Shown: positions 1-6,640, counted from the first letter of the stretch. The stretch is 7,874 bases of DNA from JBFJVD01 sp041624375 (GCA_041624375.1 JBFJVD010000139.1:1-7874), one strand, 5' to 3'. The notes: generated by a model not told the origin, from the letters alone. Numbers and translations are program-made.

Positions 1-1
1 C

Positions 2-346
2 AGCGGGCTGGCCGAGCATGAGTTCCGGGTTGAGGAGCTGCGACCCGGGCAGATGAGGCGCCTGCGAGTCGAAGGCGAACCGGTGGTGGTCTACAACGTC
101 GGCGGCGAGTTCTATGCCACCCACGGCCTATGCACCCACGCGCGCGGCCAGCTCGTCGATGGCGAACTCGAAGACGGCGTCGTCCTCTGCCCCCTACACG
201 GTTCGCGCTTCGACGTGACCAACGGCGCGGTCCTGTACGGACCCGCCCGGCGGCCCCTGCGCTGCTATCAGATCGAGGTCGACGGTGACGTCGGGCGCGT
301 CTCCAGCGAGCTGGTCCAGACGCCCGAACCGCGCAGCGACGGCTGA
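2..346 (+). CDS. Rieske [2Fe-2S] ferredoxin-like protein (5' end cut by window edge)
   Basis: This is a small Rieske-type iron-sulfur protein that probably shuttles electrons in the cytoplasm to an oxygenase or other oxidoreductase. The frame is open from base 2, and the residues before the first internal ATG (base 53) read like the first strand of a Rieske ferredoxin (EHEFRVEELRPGQ), so the true start lies left of the window and only a few residues are probably missing. The cluster-binding motifs are complete: CTH at 131-139 and CPLH at 188-199, with 16 residues between them, giving two Cys and two His ligands as in BphF/NirD-like Rieske proteins. A conserved HGSRFDVTNGAV stretch follows the second motif. 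There is no signal peptide or membrane segment in the visible part. The flavoprotein gene 72 bases downstream is a possible electron-transfer partner. The natural acceptor cannot be told from this sequence. Confidence 0.9.
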   Translation, partial: SGLAEHEFRVEELRPGQMRRLRVEGEPVVVYNVGGEFYATHGLCTHARGQLVDGELEDGVVLCPLHGSRFDVTNGAVLYGPARRPLRCYQIEVDGDVGRVSSELVQTPEPRSDG

Positions 347-418
347 GCCCGGCAGCGGAAGAGCCAATTGGCCGCACATGGCGGCGTGGTAGATGTGCAT
401 GACAGAGGAATGGAGGCG

Positions 419-1876
419 ATGCAGGTGAAGGAATTCGATGTGATTGTGATCGGCGGCGGTCCGGCGGGCGTAACGGCCGCGCTGCGAACCCGCGAACTGG
501 GCGCCACCGTGGCGTTGGTCGAGCGCGAGCGGATGGGCGGCGTGTGCACCAACGACGGCTGCGCCCCCACCCGGGTGCTCGCCCGGGCCGCCCGCCTGGT
601 GCGCAACGCCAGCCAGTTCAGCGACTATGGACTGAGCGCCCCGCCACCCGAGCTGGACTACGAGAAGCTGATCCAGCGCACGCAGCACATCATCTACCGC
701 ATCCATGAGAAGAAACAGCTGATCGAGCACCTGAAAGGGGCCGGCGCCGAGGTCTACACCGGCGCCGGCGCGGCTGGCTTTGCAGACCCGCACACAGTCG
801 AGCTGGCGGACGGAACCCGCCTGCACGGAGCGAAGATCATCCTCTGCGTCGGCGGCCACGCCCGCCGGCTGGGATTGCCCGGCGCCGAGCATGCCCTGAC
901 TCACAGCGATGTCTGGACGATGAAGCAGGTCCCGGCCTCGCTGGCGATCATCGGCGGCGCTGCCACCGGCTGCCAACTGGCCTCGGTGTTCAACAGCTTC
1001 GGTGCCAGGGTCTCACTGTTGGATCTCAGCCCGCGACTGCTCCCGCAGGAAGACAGCGCGGTGTCGACGGCGATCGCCGAAGCCTTCCGCGCGCGTGGGA
1101 TCGAACTGCTCACCGGAATCGGCGGAGTCGAGCGCATCGAGAAGAACGGCTCGGCCCTCAGCCTGCACTACCAGCTGGGGGAGGAGACTCATTCCCTCGA
1201 GGCCGAAGTCGTCCTGATGGCGGTCGGCTGGGTGGGCAACGTCGAAGAGCTGAACCTGCCGGCAGCCGGGCTCGAGAGCGTGCGCGGTTACCTGCCGGTG
1301 GACGACGCACTGCGCACATCGGTGGACCACATCTACGCCGCCGGTGACATCACCGGCCGCATGATGCTGGTGCAGTCGGCCAGCTACGACGCCCGCATCG
1401 CGGCGGAGAACGCCGTGCTCGGCGGGCAGCAGCCCTACCGGCGCCAGATCACCCCGCACGGCGGCTTCACCGACCCCGAGTATGGGAGCGTCGGGCTCAC
1501 CGAAGCGGCTGCCCGAGAGCTCGAACCCGACTGTCTGGTTGCCGAAGTCGCCTACGCCGAACTCGACCGGGCGGTGATCGACAGCCACACTGAAGGTTTC
1601 TGCAAGCTCATCGTCTCGTCCGAAACCCACCGCATCCTGGGCGCCCATGTGGTTGGCGAGCAGGCGGTGGAGGTCGTCCAGCTGGTGGCGGCCAGCATGG
1701 CCGGCGGCATCTGGGTGGAGCAGCTGGCCGAGGTCGAGCTGGCCTATCCGACCTACCTGGCCATCGTCGGCCTGGCGGCGCGCAAGCTCGTCGATCAACT
1801 CGGGGTGCTTCCGCTCGCCGCCGAGTGGCGGGCGCTGGGCCGGCCGTCGGCGGCCGAATGGGAGCGGGGGGCGTAG
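419..1876 (+). CDS. FAD-dependent pyridine nucleotide-disulfide oxidoreductase (MerA/Lpd-like, lacks HPTxxE motif)
   Basis: This cytoplasmic flavoprotein of 485 residues has the usual length of class I disulfide reductases. It shows an N-terminal FAD-binding GGGPAG (residues 12-17), a redox disulfide C43/C48 in GGVCTNDGCAPT, an NAD(P)-binding GGAATG (179-184), a second FAD motif YAAGDITG, and a C-terminal dimerisation domain. The catalytic HPTxxE motif of mercuric reductase, lipoamide dehydrogenase and glutathione reductase appears as YPTYLA (from Y443), so both the base His and its partner Glu are replaced. The N-terminal vicinal-cysteine heavy-metal domain and the C-terminal Cys pair of true MerA are absent. 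I chose ATG 419 because AGAGGA at 404-409 lies 9 bases upstream. ATG 410 and TTG 368 are in frame but extend past the usual N-terminus. It follows the Rieske gene by 72 bases, probably in one operon. The substrate is unknown and it should not be named merA or lpd. Confidence 0.88.
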   Translation: MQVKEFDVIVIGGGPAGVTAALRTRELGATVALVERERMGGVCTNDGCAPTRVLARAARLVRNASQFSDYGLSAPPPELDYEKLIQRTQHIIYRIHEKKQLIEHLKGAGAEVYTGAGAAGFADPHTVELADGTRLHGAKIILCVGGHARRLGLPGAEHALTHSDVWTMKQVPASLAIIGGAATGCQLASVFNSFGARVSLLDLSPRLLPQEDSAVSTAIAEAFRARGIELLTGIGGVERIEKNGSALSLHYQLGEETHSLEAEVVLMAVGWVGNVEELNLPAAGLESVRGYLPVDDALRTSVDHIYAAGDITGRMMLVQSASYDARIAAENAVLGGQQPYRRQITPHGGFTDPEYGSVGLTEAAARELEPDCLVAEVAYAELDRAVIDSHTEGFCKLIVSSETHRILGAHVVGEQAVEVVQLVAASMAGGIWVEQLAEVELAYPTYLAIVGLAARKLVDQLGVLPLAAEWRALGRPSAAEWERGA

Positions 1877-2101
1877 GCAAGCTGCCGAAGGCGGAGTCCA
1901 GGAGGGAGCTGCAGGGCGGCGCTCTTCCGCTGGTGCAAGCCGGGTTATCCTGTCCTTCTCCACCGTCATCCTGGTCGGCGCGCCATTTGCACTGCCTTGC
2001 TCACCGCCGTGAACCACCAACCCCGGCTTCCGTAACGATTTGCAGACGCCACGGTTATAGGATGGGCCGGAGATCGGCAAACTTTGCGACGTTAATAACA
2101 C

Positions 2102-2107
2102 TATAAT
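2102..2107 (+). promoter_or_regulatory. Candidate -10 box (TATAAT) for the cytochrome / membrane-protein operon
   Basis: A perfect consensus TATAAT sits in the most AT-rich stretch (about 2075-2120) of an otherwise GC-rich region. No good -35 element is found 16-19 bases upstream (AAACTT or GCAAAC occupy those places), so the promoter would be weak or activator-dependent. Transcription would begin near 2114, giving a leader of about 357 bases before the cytochrome start. Confidence 0.45.
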
Positions 2108-2132
2108 CGCAGCATCTTTTGAGGGGGAGGGA

Positions 2133-2465
2133 ATGGTCGCTTCGTGGCCGACCAGCCCGATCCGGCGGCGTCACCTTCAAAGCGCCGGATGGGGCCTGGC
2201 CTGGTGCTCGGCCATCACAGCCTTGATCTACGCCCATCGCTGTCCTGCTGATCGTCAGGAATTGCGCGCTTCAGCGCACGGGCGCGTCAGGGCTGAGCTA
2301 TCGTGCCGGACCGGCTCTCCACCAGGTTGGCTTGCTCGCCAAAGCGCCGTTCGCCGCCCAGCCATGCGTCTTCGCACACGCCTCCAACCCGCCGCGTCCG
2401 GCTCGCCGGGCCCGCCGGACGTCACTCCACTCACCCACGTGCCCGGCATCCGGGCGGGAGCATAG
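2133..2465 (+). CDS. Doubtful small ORF (110 aa) ahead of the cytochrome gene
   Basis: This reading frame starts at ATG 2133 directly after the purine tract GAGGGGGAGGGA (2121-2132), about 20 bases downstream of the likely transcription start, and ends 5 bases before the cytochrome ATG. The first 37 or so codons give a basic N-terminus and a weakly hydrophobic stretch (GWGLAWCSAITALIYA). The rest is rich in Arg, Pro, Ala and Ser, as expected from a random frame in GC-rich DNA, and resembles no family I know. The position of the start signal argues for translation; the composition argues against a folded product. It could be a leader peptide, a decayed gene or chance. Confidence 0.2.
   Translation: MVASWPTSPIRRRHLQSAGWGLAWCSAITALIYAHRCPADRQELRASAHGRVRAELSCRTGSPPGWLARQSAVRRPAMRLRTRLQPAASGSPGPPDVTPLTHVPGIRAGA
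2396..2420 (+). promoter_or_regulatory. Hairpin in the leader upstream of the cytochrome gene
   Basis: GTCCGGC (2396-2402) pairs perfectly with GCCGGAC (2414-2420) around an 11-base loop, and C2395-G2421 extends the stem. It ends 50 bases before the cytochrome start. There is no T-tract, so it is not an ordinary intrinsic terminator. GC-rich DNA gives such stems by chance fairly often. Confidence 0.25.
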
Positions 2466-2470
2466 ATCCC

Positions 2471-3367
2471 ATGCGAACTGTTCTGCGTTGGCTCGGACGA
2501 ATCCTCGGCGGCCTGTTCGCTTTAGTCCTTCTTGCGATCGCCGGCCTGTATGTGATCACCCAGTCGCGGGTCAATGAGGTGTATGACGTTGCCGTGCAGG
2601 GGATTCCGATTCCCAGCGAGGAGGAATCGATCCGCCATGGCGAACATGTCGTCACCACCCTGGGGTTCTGCACCGAGTGCCATGGCGAGAATCTGGCCGG
2701 TCAGATCATGGAAGACGACCCGCTGGTGGGCACGCTGGTGGCCACCAACCTCACCCGCGGTGAGGGCGGGATCGGATCCGACTACACCGATGAGGATTGG
2801 ATCCGGGCGATCCGGCACGGGCTCGAACCCGATGGCACGCCGCTCCTGGTCATGCCGTCGGAGTATTACACCAAATTCAGCGACCGCGACCTGGGCGACA
2901 TCATCGCCTACCTGAAAACGATTCCAGCGGTCGACAATCGGCTCCCTGAAACCAGCCTGGGGCTGATGGGCCGTGTCTACGTATTTCAAGATCCGGTGGT
3001 CATCCCGGCCCAGTTTATCGACCATGAAGGCCCGCGACCTCCGGCTCCGGAGCCGGGCGTGACTGTGGAATACGGGCGCTACATGGCCACGCTCTGCACC
3101 CTGTGCCACGGGGAGGACTTCTCGGGCGGCGAGGGCGCCGGCGCTGGCCTGAACCTCACCCCGGCCGGGGATCTGCGGACCTGGACCGAGGCCGACTTTT
3201 TCACCGCGATGCGCAGCGGCGTTACGCCATCGGGACGCAGTCTCGATGAAGAGTACATGCCCTGGCCGATCGTGGCACAGTTGACGGATGATGAACTCAA
3301 AGCGATCTGGATGTTCCTGCAAACGCTGCCGCCGGTTGAAAGCCAGGATGCAGAGGCGTCCGGATGA
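2471..3367 (+). CDS. Membrane-anchored di-heme cytochrome c
   Basis: This 298-residue electron carrier is probably tethered to the outer face of the membrane by one N-terminal helix. Residues 1-10 are basic (MRTVLRWLGR) and are followed by a hydrophobic segment at about 11-29 without an evident lipobox. Two c-type heme domains follow. CTECH (C67, C70, H71) pairs with a likely axial Met128 in VMPSEYY; CTLCH (C209, C212, H213) pairs with Met263 in EYMPW. Both domains show the family pattern CHGE(N/D)(L/F) and an LxxIxxYL/LKAIWMFLQ-type final helix. It resembles cytochrome subunits of membrane dehydrogenases and quinol-oxidising chains, but no dehydrogenase subunit is next to it. ATG 2471 was chosen because the signal anchor starts there, with GGGAG ending 10 bases upstream; an in-frame GTG at 2303 would add 56 residues of non-coding character. 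Its TGA overlaps the next ATG (ATGA), which suggests translational coupling. Confidence 0.9.
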   Translation: MRTVLRWLGRILGGLFALVLLAIAGLYVITQSRVNEVYDVAVQGIPIPSEEESIRHGEHVVTTLGFCTECHGENLAGQIMEDDPLVGTLVATNLTRGEGGIGSDYTDEDWIRAIRHGLEPDGTPLLVMPSEYYTKFSDRDLGDIIAYLKTIPAVDNRLPETSLGLMGRVYVFQDPVVIPAQFIDHEGPRPPAPEPGVTVEYGRYMATLCTLCHGEDFSGGEGAGAGLNLTPAGDLRTWTEADFFTAMRSGVTPSGRSLDEEYMPWPIVAQLTDDELKAIWMFLQTLPPVESQDAEASG

Positions 3368-4719
3368 TCTCGATCTCTGAACGCCGCGCCCCTCCAGCCT
3401 CAAGCACGGAACGCAAGAACGAGTCGCGGCCGCCCCGCTGGCTACCCTGGGCCCGGGCCGCCTGCATCGGGTTTGCCTTGCTGACCCTGACCCTCTTCGT
3501 CGTGACGATCCCGGACCGCCATGCCGCCATCCGGCAAAGCCTGGACCCCCGCTCGCTGCAGCAGCTTGGCTGGTCGGCGGCCACCTTCGCCGGCTACGCT
3601 ATAGGGCTGAGCCTGCTTGTGCTGGTTGCCCACCTGGTCCTGGCGGCGCTCATCCTGTGGAAGCGCGCAGGGGACGGCGTGGCCCTGCTGGTGGCGCTGG
3701 CGCTGGCGACCAACGGCGCGCTGCTTCCCTTCACCCAGCAGCTGAGCATGGAAGCCGCCGCGCTCCTGCCCACTTTCCTGGTCCGGATAGTGATCTACCT
3801 TGCCCTGATCTCCAGCGTGGTCCTGCTGTATGTGTTTCCCGACGGCAAGTTCGTTCCTGGATGGACACGCTGGCTGGCGCTCCTGTGGGCCCTGCTTGCG
3901 ATTCCCTCCATCTTTGCGCCCAGCTCGTCCCTTGGCCTGCCATCCTGGCCCTTCGCGCTGCAGGTGCTCACCCTGCTGGTCTGGTCGGGAACCGGTGTGT
4001 ACGCCCAGGTCTACCGCTACGTCCATGTCTCTCGCCCTGAAGCCCGGCAGCAGGCAAAGTGGGCTGTCGCCGGCCTCATTGCCGCGGTGCTGGGGCCTTT
4101 TCTCTTCTTCCGCCCCGAGATCGCCCTGCCCAGCCTGGGCGGGGCGGCTGCGCCCAACCTGCTCTACCAGCGGGTCGGCGCCTCGGCGTTCAGCTTCTCG
4201 CTTGCCGCGCAGTCCGGTGGGCTGACAGTGGCCAGCGTGGCGGCGATCCTCTTCCCGCTTTCGTTCGCCATCGCCATCCTGCGCTACCGGCTGTGGGACG
4301 TGGATGTGCTCATCAACCGCACACTGGTCTACACCGGGCTGACGGCGCTGCTGGCGCTGACCTATTTCGCCGGCATCGCGCTGGTTGAAACGGTGCTGCG
4401 CGCCCTGGCCCCAAGCGACGGAGCCTTCGCCCGCTCGGAGGTCTCGGTGGTGGCCTCCACGCTGGCGATCATCGCCCTCTTCAACCCACTCCGGCGTCGC
4501 ATGCAGACGACGATCGACCGCCGCTTCTACCGCCGCAAGTACGACGCCGAGAAGACGCTGGCCCAGTTCAGCCAGACCGCACGTGACGAGGTGGACATCG
4601 AGCGGATCACACGAACGCTGCTGTCGCTGGTGAAGGACTCGATGGAACCGGACTACCTCTCCTTGTGGCTTCAGGAGGCGGGAAGCGGCAAGGAAAGCAG
4701 GCAGGTTGAGCCGCGTTGA
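3364..4719 (+). CDS. Multipass membrane protein, histidine-kinase sensor-head type without kinase domain (paralog A)
   Basis: This integral membrane protein of 451 residues has about nine hydrophobic segments, near residues 31-49, 73-99, 104-123, 132-157, 169-186, 198-217, 232-249, 285-306 and 319-345. Family signatures are FPDGKFVPGW (158-167), RQQAKW (228-233), AILRYRLWDVDVLINRT (304-320), and a cytoplasmic basic patch PLRRRMQTTIDRRFYRRKYD (375-394). A helix DEVDIERITRTLL and a strand SLWL (433-436) close the protein. In related proteins known to me this arrangement precedes GAF and histidine kinase domains; here the chain ends 15 residues after SLWL, so it has no catalytic part. The start ATG 3364 overlaps the cytochrome stop and has AGAGG 7 bases upstream. 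Linkage to a cytochrome suggests a role in sensing or organising envelope electron transfer, which is inference. Function is unknown. Confidence 0.8.
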   Translation: MISISERRAPPASSTERKNESRPPRWLPWARAACIGFALLTLTLFVVTIPDRHAAIRQSLDPRSLQQLGWSAATFAGYAIGLSLLVLVAHLVLAALILWKRAGDGVALLVALALATNGALLPFTQQLSMEAAALLPTFLVRIVIYLALISSVVLLYVFPDGKFVPGWTRWLALLWALLAIPSIFAPSSSLGLPSWPFALQVLTLLVWSGTGVYAQVYRYVHVSRPEARQQAKWAVAGLIAAVLGPFLFFRPEIALPSLGGAAAPNLLYQRVGASAFSFSLAAQSGGLTVASVAAILFPLSFAIAILRYRLWDVDVLINRTLVYTGLTALLALTYFAGIALVETVLRALAPSDGAFARSEVSVVASTLAIIALFNPLRRRMQTTIDRRFYRRKYDAEKTLAQFSQTARDEVDIERITRTLLSLVKDSMEPDYLSLWLQEAGSGKESRQVEPR

Positions 4720-4831
4720 CGAGCTTCGAGATGTGGAGCACAACTCGCCTGAGACCCTTTGCTGCCTGGGGCCTTCCACCGTGGCCAGGACCGTCAAGCC
4801 GAAGCATATCTCCTTCTGGCTCAGGGAACGT
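4715..4831 (+). pseudogene. Decayed C-terminal tail of a further membrane paralog
   Basis: In the frame of base 4715, bases 4781-4828 encode VARTVKPKHISFWLRE. This matches, without gaps, the tail of paralog B at residues 456-471 at 10 of 16 positions (shared V, A, T, V, P, H, S, W, L, E) and those of paralogs A and C at 6 of 16. Further upstream, ELRDVE (4721-4738) recalls the LRDEVD of the family, but the linking helix is disrupted. Paralog A already has its own SLWL tail ending just before, so this is a second tail without a body. The frame runs on to a TGA at 4943-4945 without family resemblance. It is most likely the scar of a deleted or recombined family copy. A translated small protein cannot be excluded, but no ribosome-binding site or good start is seen. 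Confidence 0.55.
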
Positions 4832-4941
4832 CGACAAGGCCATCCGGCGGACCGGATCGCAGGAGCTCATTCCTGGCTTGACCCCCTGCAAATGCTCCGG
4901 GCTGATGCTGCCCAAGTGCGATACGCTCGGCCAGAAAAATC

Positions 4942-4972
4942 GTGACATCTATGTCGGAGATTTCTGTATAAT
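4942..4972 (+). promoter_or_regulatory. Sigma-70-like promoter for paralogs B and C
   Basis: GTGACA (4942-4947, five of six matches to TTGACA) is followed by a 19-base spacer and a perfect TATAAT (4967-4972), in a local AT-rich stretch of otherwise GC-rich DNA. The spacing is longer than the optimal 17, so strength may be moderate. The expected transcription start is near 4980, giving a leader of about 220 bases before the ATG of paralog B. Confidence 0.5.
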
Positions 4973-5065
4973 CAGTCCACCACCCCATGGATGAGGAGTA
5001 AGCGAATACCACCCTCGCTTGGTGCCGTCTAACCTCTTCCTGCCGGTTGCTGTGCCGCATCCGCA

Positions 5066-5084
5066 CCCCAACATGATCTTGGGG
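5066..5084 (+). promoter_or_regulatory. Leader hairpin 1
   Basis: CCCCAA (5066-5071) pairs perfectly with TTGGGG (5079-5084) around a 7-base loop. No T-tract follows, so it is not an intrinsic terminator. It lies only two bases from a second hairpin. Confidence 0.35.
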
Positions 5085-5086
5085 AT

Positions 5087-5117
5087 GAGGACCTCTGCCG
5101 CGCGCCGCGCGGTCCTC
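5087..5117 (+). promoter_or_regulatory. Leader hairpin 2
   Basis: GAGGACC (5087-5093) pairs perfectly with GGTCCTC (5111-5117). Within the 17-base loop GCGC (5100-5103) can pair with GCGC (5107-5110), stacking directly on the outer stem with a bulge on the 5' side. The result is a stable bulged hairpin without a T-tract. It could be a regulatory or processing element of the paralog B leader. Confidence 0.4.
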
Positions 5118-5200
5118 GGACTGAGCCTCCCTCTGCGTTGCGCGCCGCCCCACTTCGCGTGCTTTGGGGAGCCGGGAACGAGCGGCGGTTCGGGTGCCGG

Positions 5201-6640
5201 ATGACGCTGCTTAATCCGACAAGTCCGCTCCGTTCATCATTCCGAATCTCCACCCTGGCCGGCTTGGCGCCGCGTGCGCTCGCCGCGACCGCCGGTCTGA
5301 CGTTCCTGTGGATCCTTCTTGCTGCCTGGCTTTCCGTCGCCCGCAGCACCTCCACTGGCCTTGACACCCTCCCACCGCTGGCGGAAGGCGATTGGCGCAC
5401 CGTCAGCCGAGTCTGGCGGGGGAGTCCGGCTGAGCATGCCGGGCTCAGGGCCGGCGACCAGATTCTGGCCGTCCAGACACATCATGTCCTTGACGAATCC
5501 GTCCAGGCGTCGGTGGTCGCGGGGGGGCGCGAGGCGCTGCTCGTCCGTCGCATTGGCTTGAGAAGCCTTGAGCGGCCCAGAGAGGTCGTTCTCAGCCTCC
5601 GGTCCCCGCTCGGATTCCCACAGGTCCGCACCGATCTCATCGCGCTCAGCGCCCTCGGGACCCTGTTCTTAGTCGTTGGGATTGTGGTGATCGTCAAGCG
5701 CCCGGGCGAAACCGCCGCTCGCCTGCTCTTTTTTGGAGGCTCGAGCCTGGCGATCTCGCAGGCGGCGGCGATCAGCAGCTACGGCACACTGATCGATTGG
5801 ACAGAGACTATCGAACCCTGGTTCTTCCGTCTGGCGGTCGCCACAGCGCTGCATCTGTTTCTGGCCTTCCCGGCGCCGCACCCGATGCTGGTTTGGCTGA
5901 GGGGATCCCGGCGGGGGATCCTGCGCCCAATTGGGGGCGCGACCCTGGCGCTGTACCTGATCCCGCTCGGGCTTGGCCTGCTGGTTCAGTGGGGACCCGA
6001 CTGGCTGAGCAGGTGGTGGCCGCTTTTCCTGGCCCTCTGGCTTGGGCTCGGCCTGCTCGCCCTGGTGGACAACTACCACCGGCTCGAGCATGAGCGGCTG
6101 AGAGCCCAGACGCGCGTGATCCTGTGGTCCCTGGCGGTGGCCGTGCTGGGCTTCACGCTGTGGCTGCCCGTCCCTATCCTGCCGCGGGCGGTGATGCTGC
6201 TGATGGCGGCGATGTTTCCGATCTCAATCGCGTTCGCCATCCTGCGCTACCGGTTGTTCGAGATCGACCTGATCATCCGCCGCACGCTGATCTACGGCGT
6301 CCTTACCGCCAGCCTGGCGCTCACCTACTTTGGCTCGGTGGCGCTCATTCAGCGCTTCACCCCGGCCCGCTCCCAGGCCGACATCGTCATCTCCACATTG
6401 GCTATTGCCGCGCTCTTCCAGCCGCTGCGCCGCCGCATCCAGGGCACGATCGACCACCGTTTCTATCGCCGACGCTACGATGCGGAATGGATTCTGACAC
6501 AGTTCGCTGCAAGCCTGCGCGATGAGGTCGATCCGGCACAAGTAGTCGGTGGGCTTCTCTCCGCGGTAGCTGAAACCGTTCAACCATCACATGCCTCTAT
6601 CTGGCTGAACGAAACGGTCGGAAAGGTGGGTTCGGGATGA
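5201..6640 (+). CDS. PDZ-containing multipass membrane protein, sensor-head type without kinase domain (paralog B)
   Basis: This 479-residue protein has a first membrane helix at about 27-48, then a PDZ-like domain at about 64-133 with the classic core SPAEHAGLRAGDQILAV (75-91), then further helices near 145-166, 176-194, 207-224, 245-263, 272-289, 306-322, 327-347 and 361-384. Basic residues before helix 1 place the PDZ domain outside the membrane, where it could bind peptide C-termini or partner proteins. The C-terminal half carries the family signatures AILRYRLFEIDLIIRRT (346-362), PLRRRIQGTIDHRFYRRRYD (408-427) and a final strand SIWL (466-469), and the chain stops 10 residues later with no GAF or kinase domain. 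ATG 5201 gives a normal N-terminus although no clear Shine-Dalgarno is seen; TTG 5138 and GTG 5159 are alternatives. It overlaps paralog C by ATGA. Function is unknown. Confidence 0.8.
   Translation: MTLLNPTSPLRSSFRISTLAGLAPRALAATAGLTFLWILLAAWLSVARSTSTGLDTLPPLAEGDWRTVSRVWRGSPAEHAGLRAGDQILAVQTHHVLDESVQASVVAGGREALLVRRIGLRSLERPREVVLSLRSPLGFPQVRTDLIALSALGTLFLVVGIVVIVKRPGETAARLLFFGGSSLAISQAAAISSYGTLIDWTETIEPWFFRLAVATALHLFLAFPAPHPMLVWLRGSRRGILRPIGGATLALYLIPLGLGLLVQWGPDWLSRWWPLFLALWLGLGLLALVDNYHRLEHERLRAQTRVILWSLAVAVLGFTLWLPVPILPRAVMLLMAAMFPISIAFAILRYRLFEIDLIIRRTLIYGVLTASLALTYFGSVALIQRFTPARSQADIVISTLAIAALFQPLRRRIQGTIDHRFYRRRYDAEWILTQFAASLRDEVDPAQVVGGLLSAVAETVQPSHASIWLNETVGKVGSG
6266..6445 (+). repeat. 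Conserved 180-base module, copy 1 (in paralog B)
   Basis: This segment aligns without gaps to 7474-7653. I count 10 mismatches in 180 bases (94% identity). Nine are synonymous and one changes Thr to Ser, so 59 of 60 residues are identical. It encodes the last membrane helix and the start of the basic patch. Identity drops sharply on both sides. Confidence 0.9.

Larger units (their letters stand above)
1877..2470. other. Intergenic region of about 590 bases before the cytochrome gene
   Basis: No convincing gene is seen on either strand. The stretch contains a perfect TATAAT at 2102-2107, a purine-rich tract (2121-2131), a doubtful reading frame from 2133, and a hairpin at 2396-2420. The first part (1877-2040) shows no T-tract terminator after the flavoprotein gene. 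The change of function on either side and the -10 box suggest that a new transcription unit begins here. Confidence 0.6.
4973..5200 (+). other. Structured leader upstream of paralog B
   Basis: This leader has no supported gene. It includes two adjacent hairpins (5066-5084 and 5087-5117) and a 4-codon frame ATG GAT GAG GAG TAA at 4987-5001 immediately after the predicted transcription start. A weak frame from TTG 5019 ends at a TGA (5202-5204) that overlaps the paralog B ATG in the same ATGA arrangement used at the other junctions, but its product has no recognisable character and no ribosome-binding site at a useful distance. Confidence 0.35.

Noticed and set aside
363..372. Perfect 10-base palindrome GCCAATTGGC between the Rieske and flavoprotein genes
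   Set aside because: It is a single short copy inside a probable operon, with no promoter nearby; chance is the simplest explanation.
1877..2040. Search for an intrinsic terminator after the flavoprotein gene
   Set aside because: No GC-rich hairpin followed by a T-tract is present.
1013..2101. Long minus-strand ORF (362 codons) opposite the flavoprotein
   Set aside because: It mirrors the GC-rich codon pattern of the real gene, shows no family motif and spans the intergenic region without a start signal.
2522..3403. Minus-strand ORF of 293 codons opposite the cytochrome
   Set aside because: The plus strand carries two intact CxxCH motifs with matching Met ligands; the antisense product has no recognisable features.
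3442..4797. Minus-strand ORF of 451 codons opposite paralog A
   Set aside because: The product is rich in Gln, Arg and Gly with no domain or hydrophobic pattern; it is the antisense shadow of the membrane protein.
4716..4994. ORF of 92 codons beginning at a TTG overlapping the paralog A stop
   Set aside because: The product has no family similarity; the family-like remnant lies in a different frame of the same stretch.
5019..5204. ORF of 61 codons ending in an ATGA overlap with paralog B
   Set aside because: It starts with TTG without a ribosome-binding site, runs through both leader hairpins and has no domain character; kept only as a remark in the leader entry.
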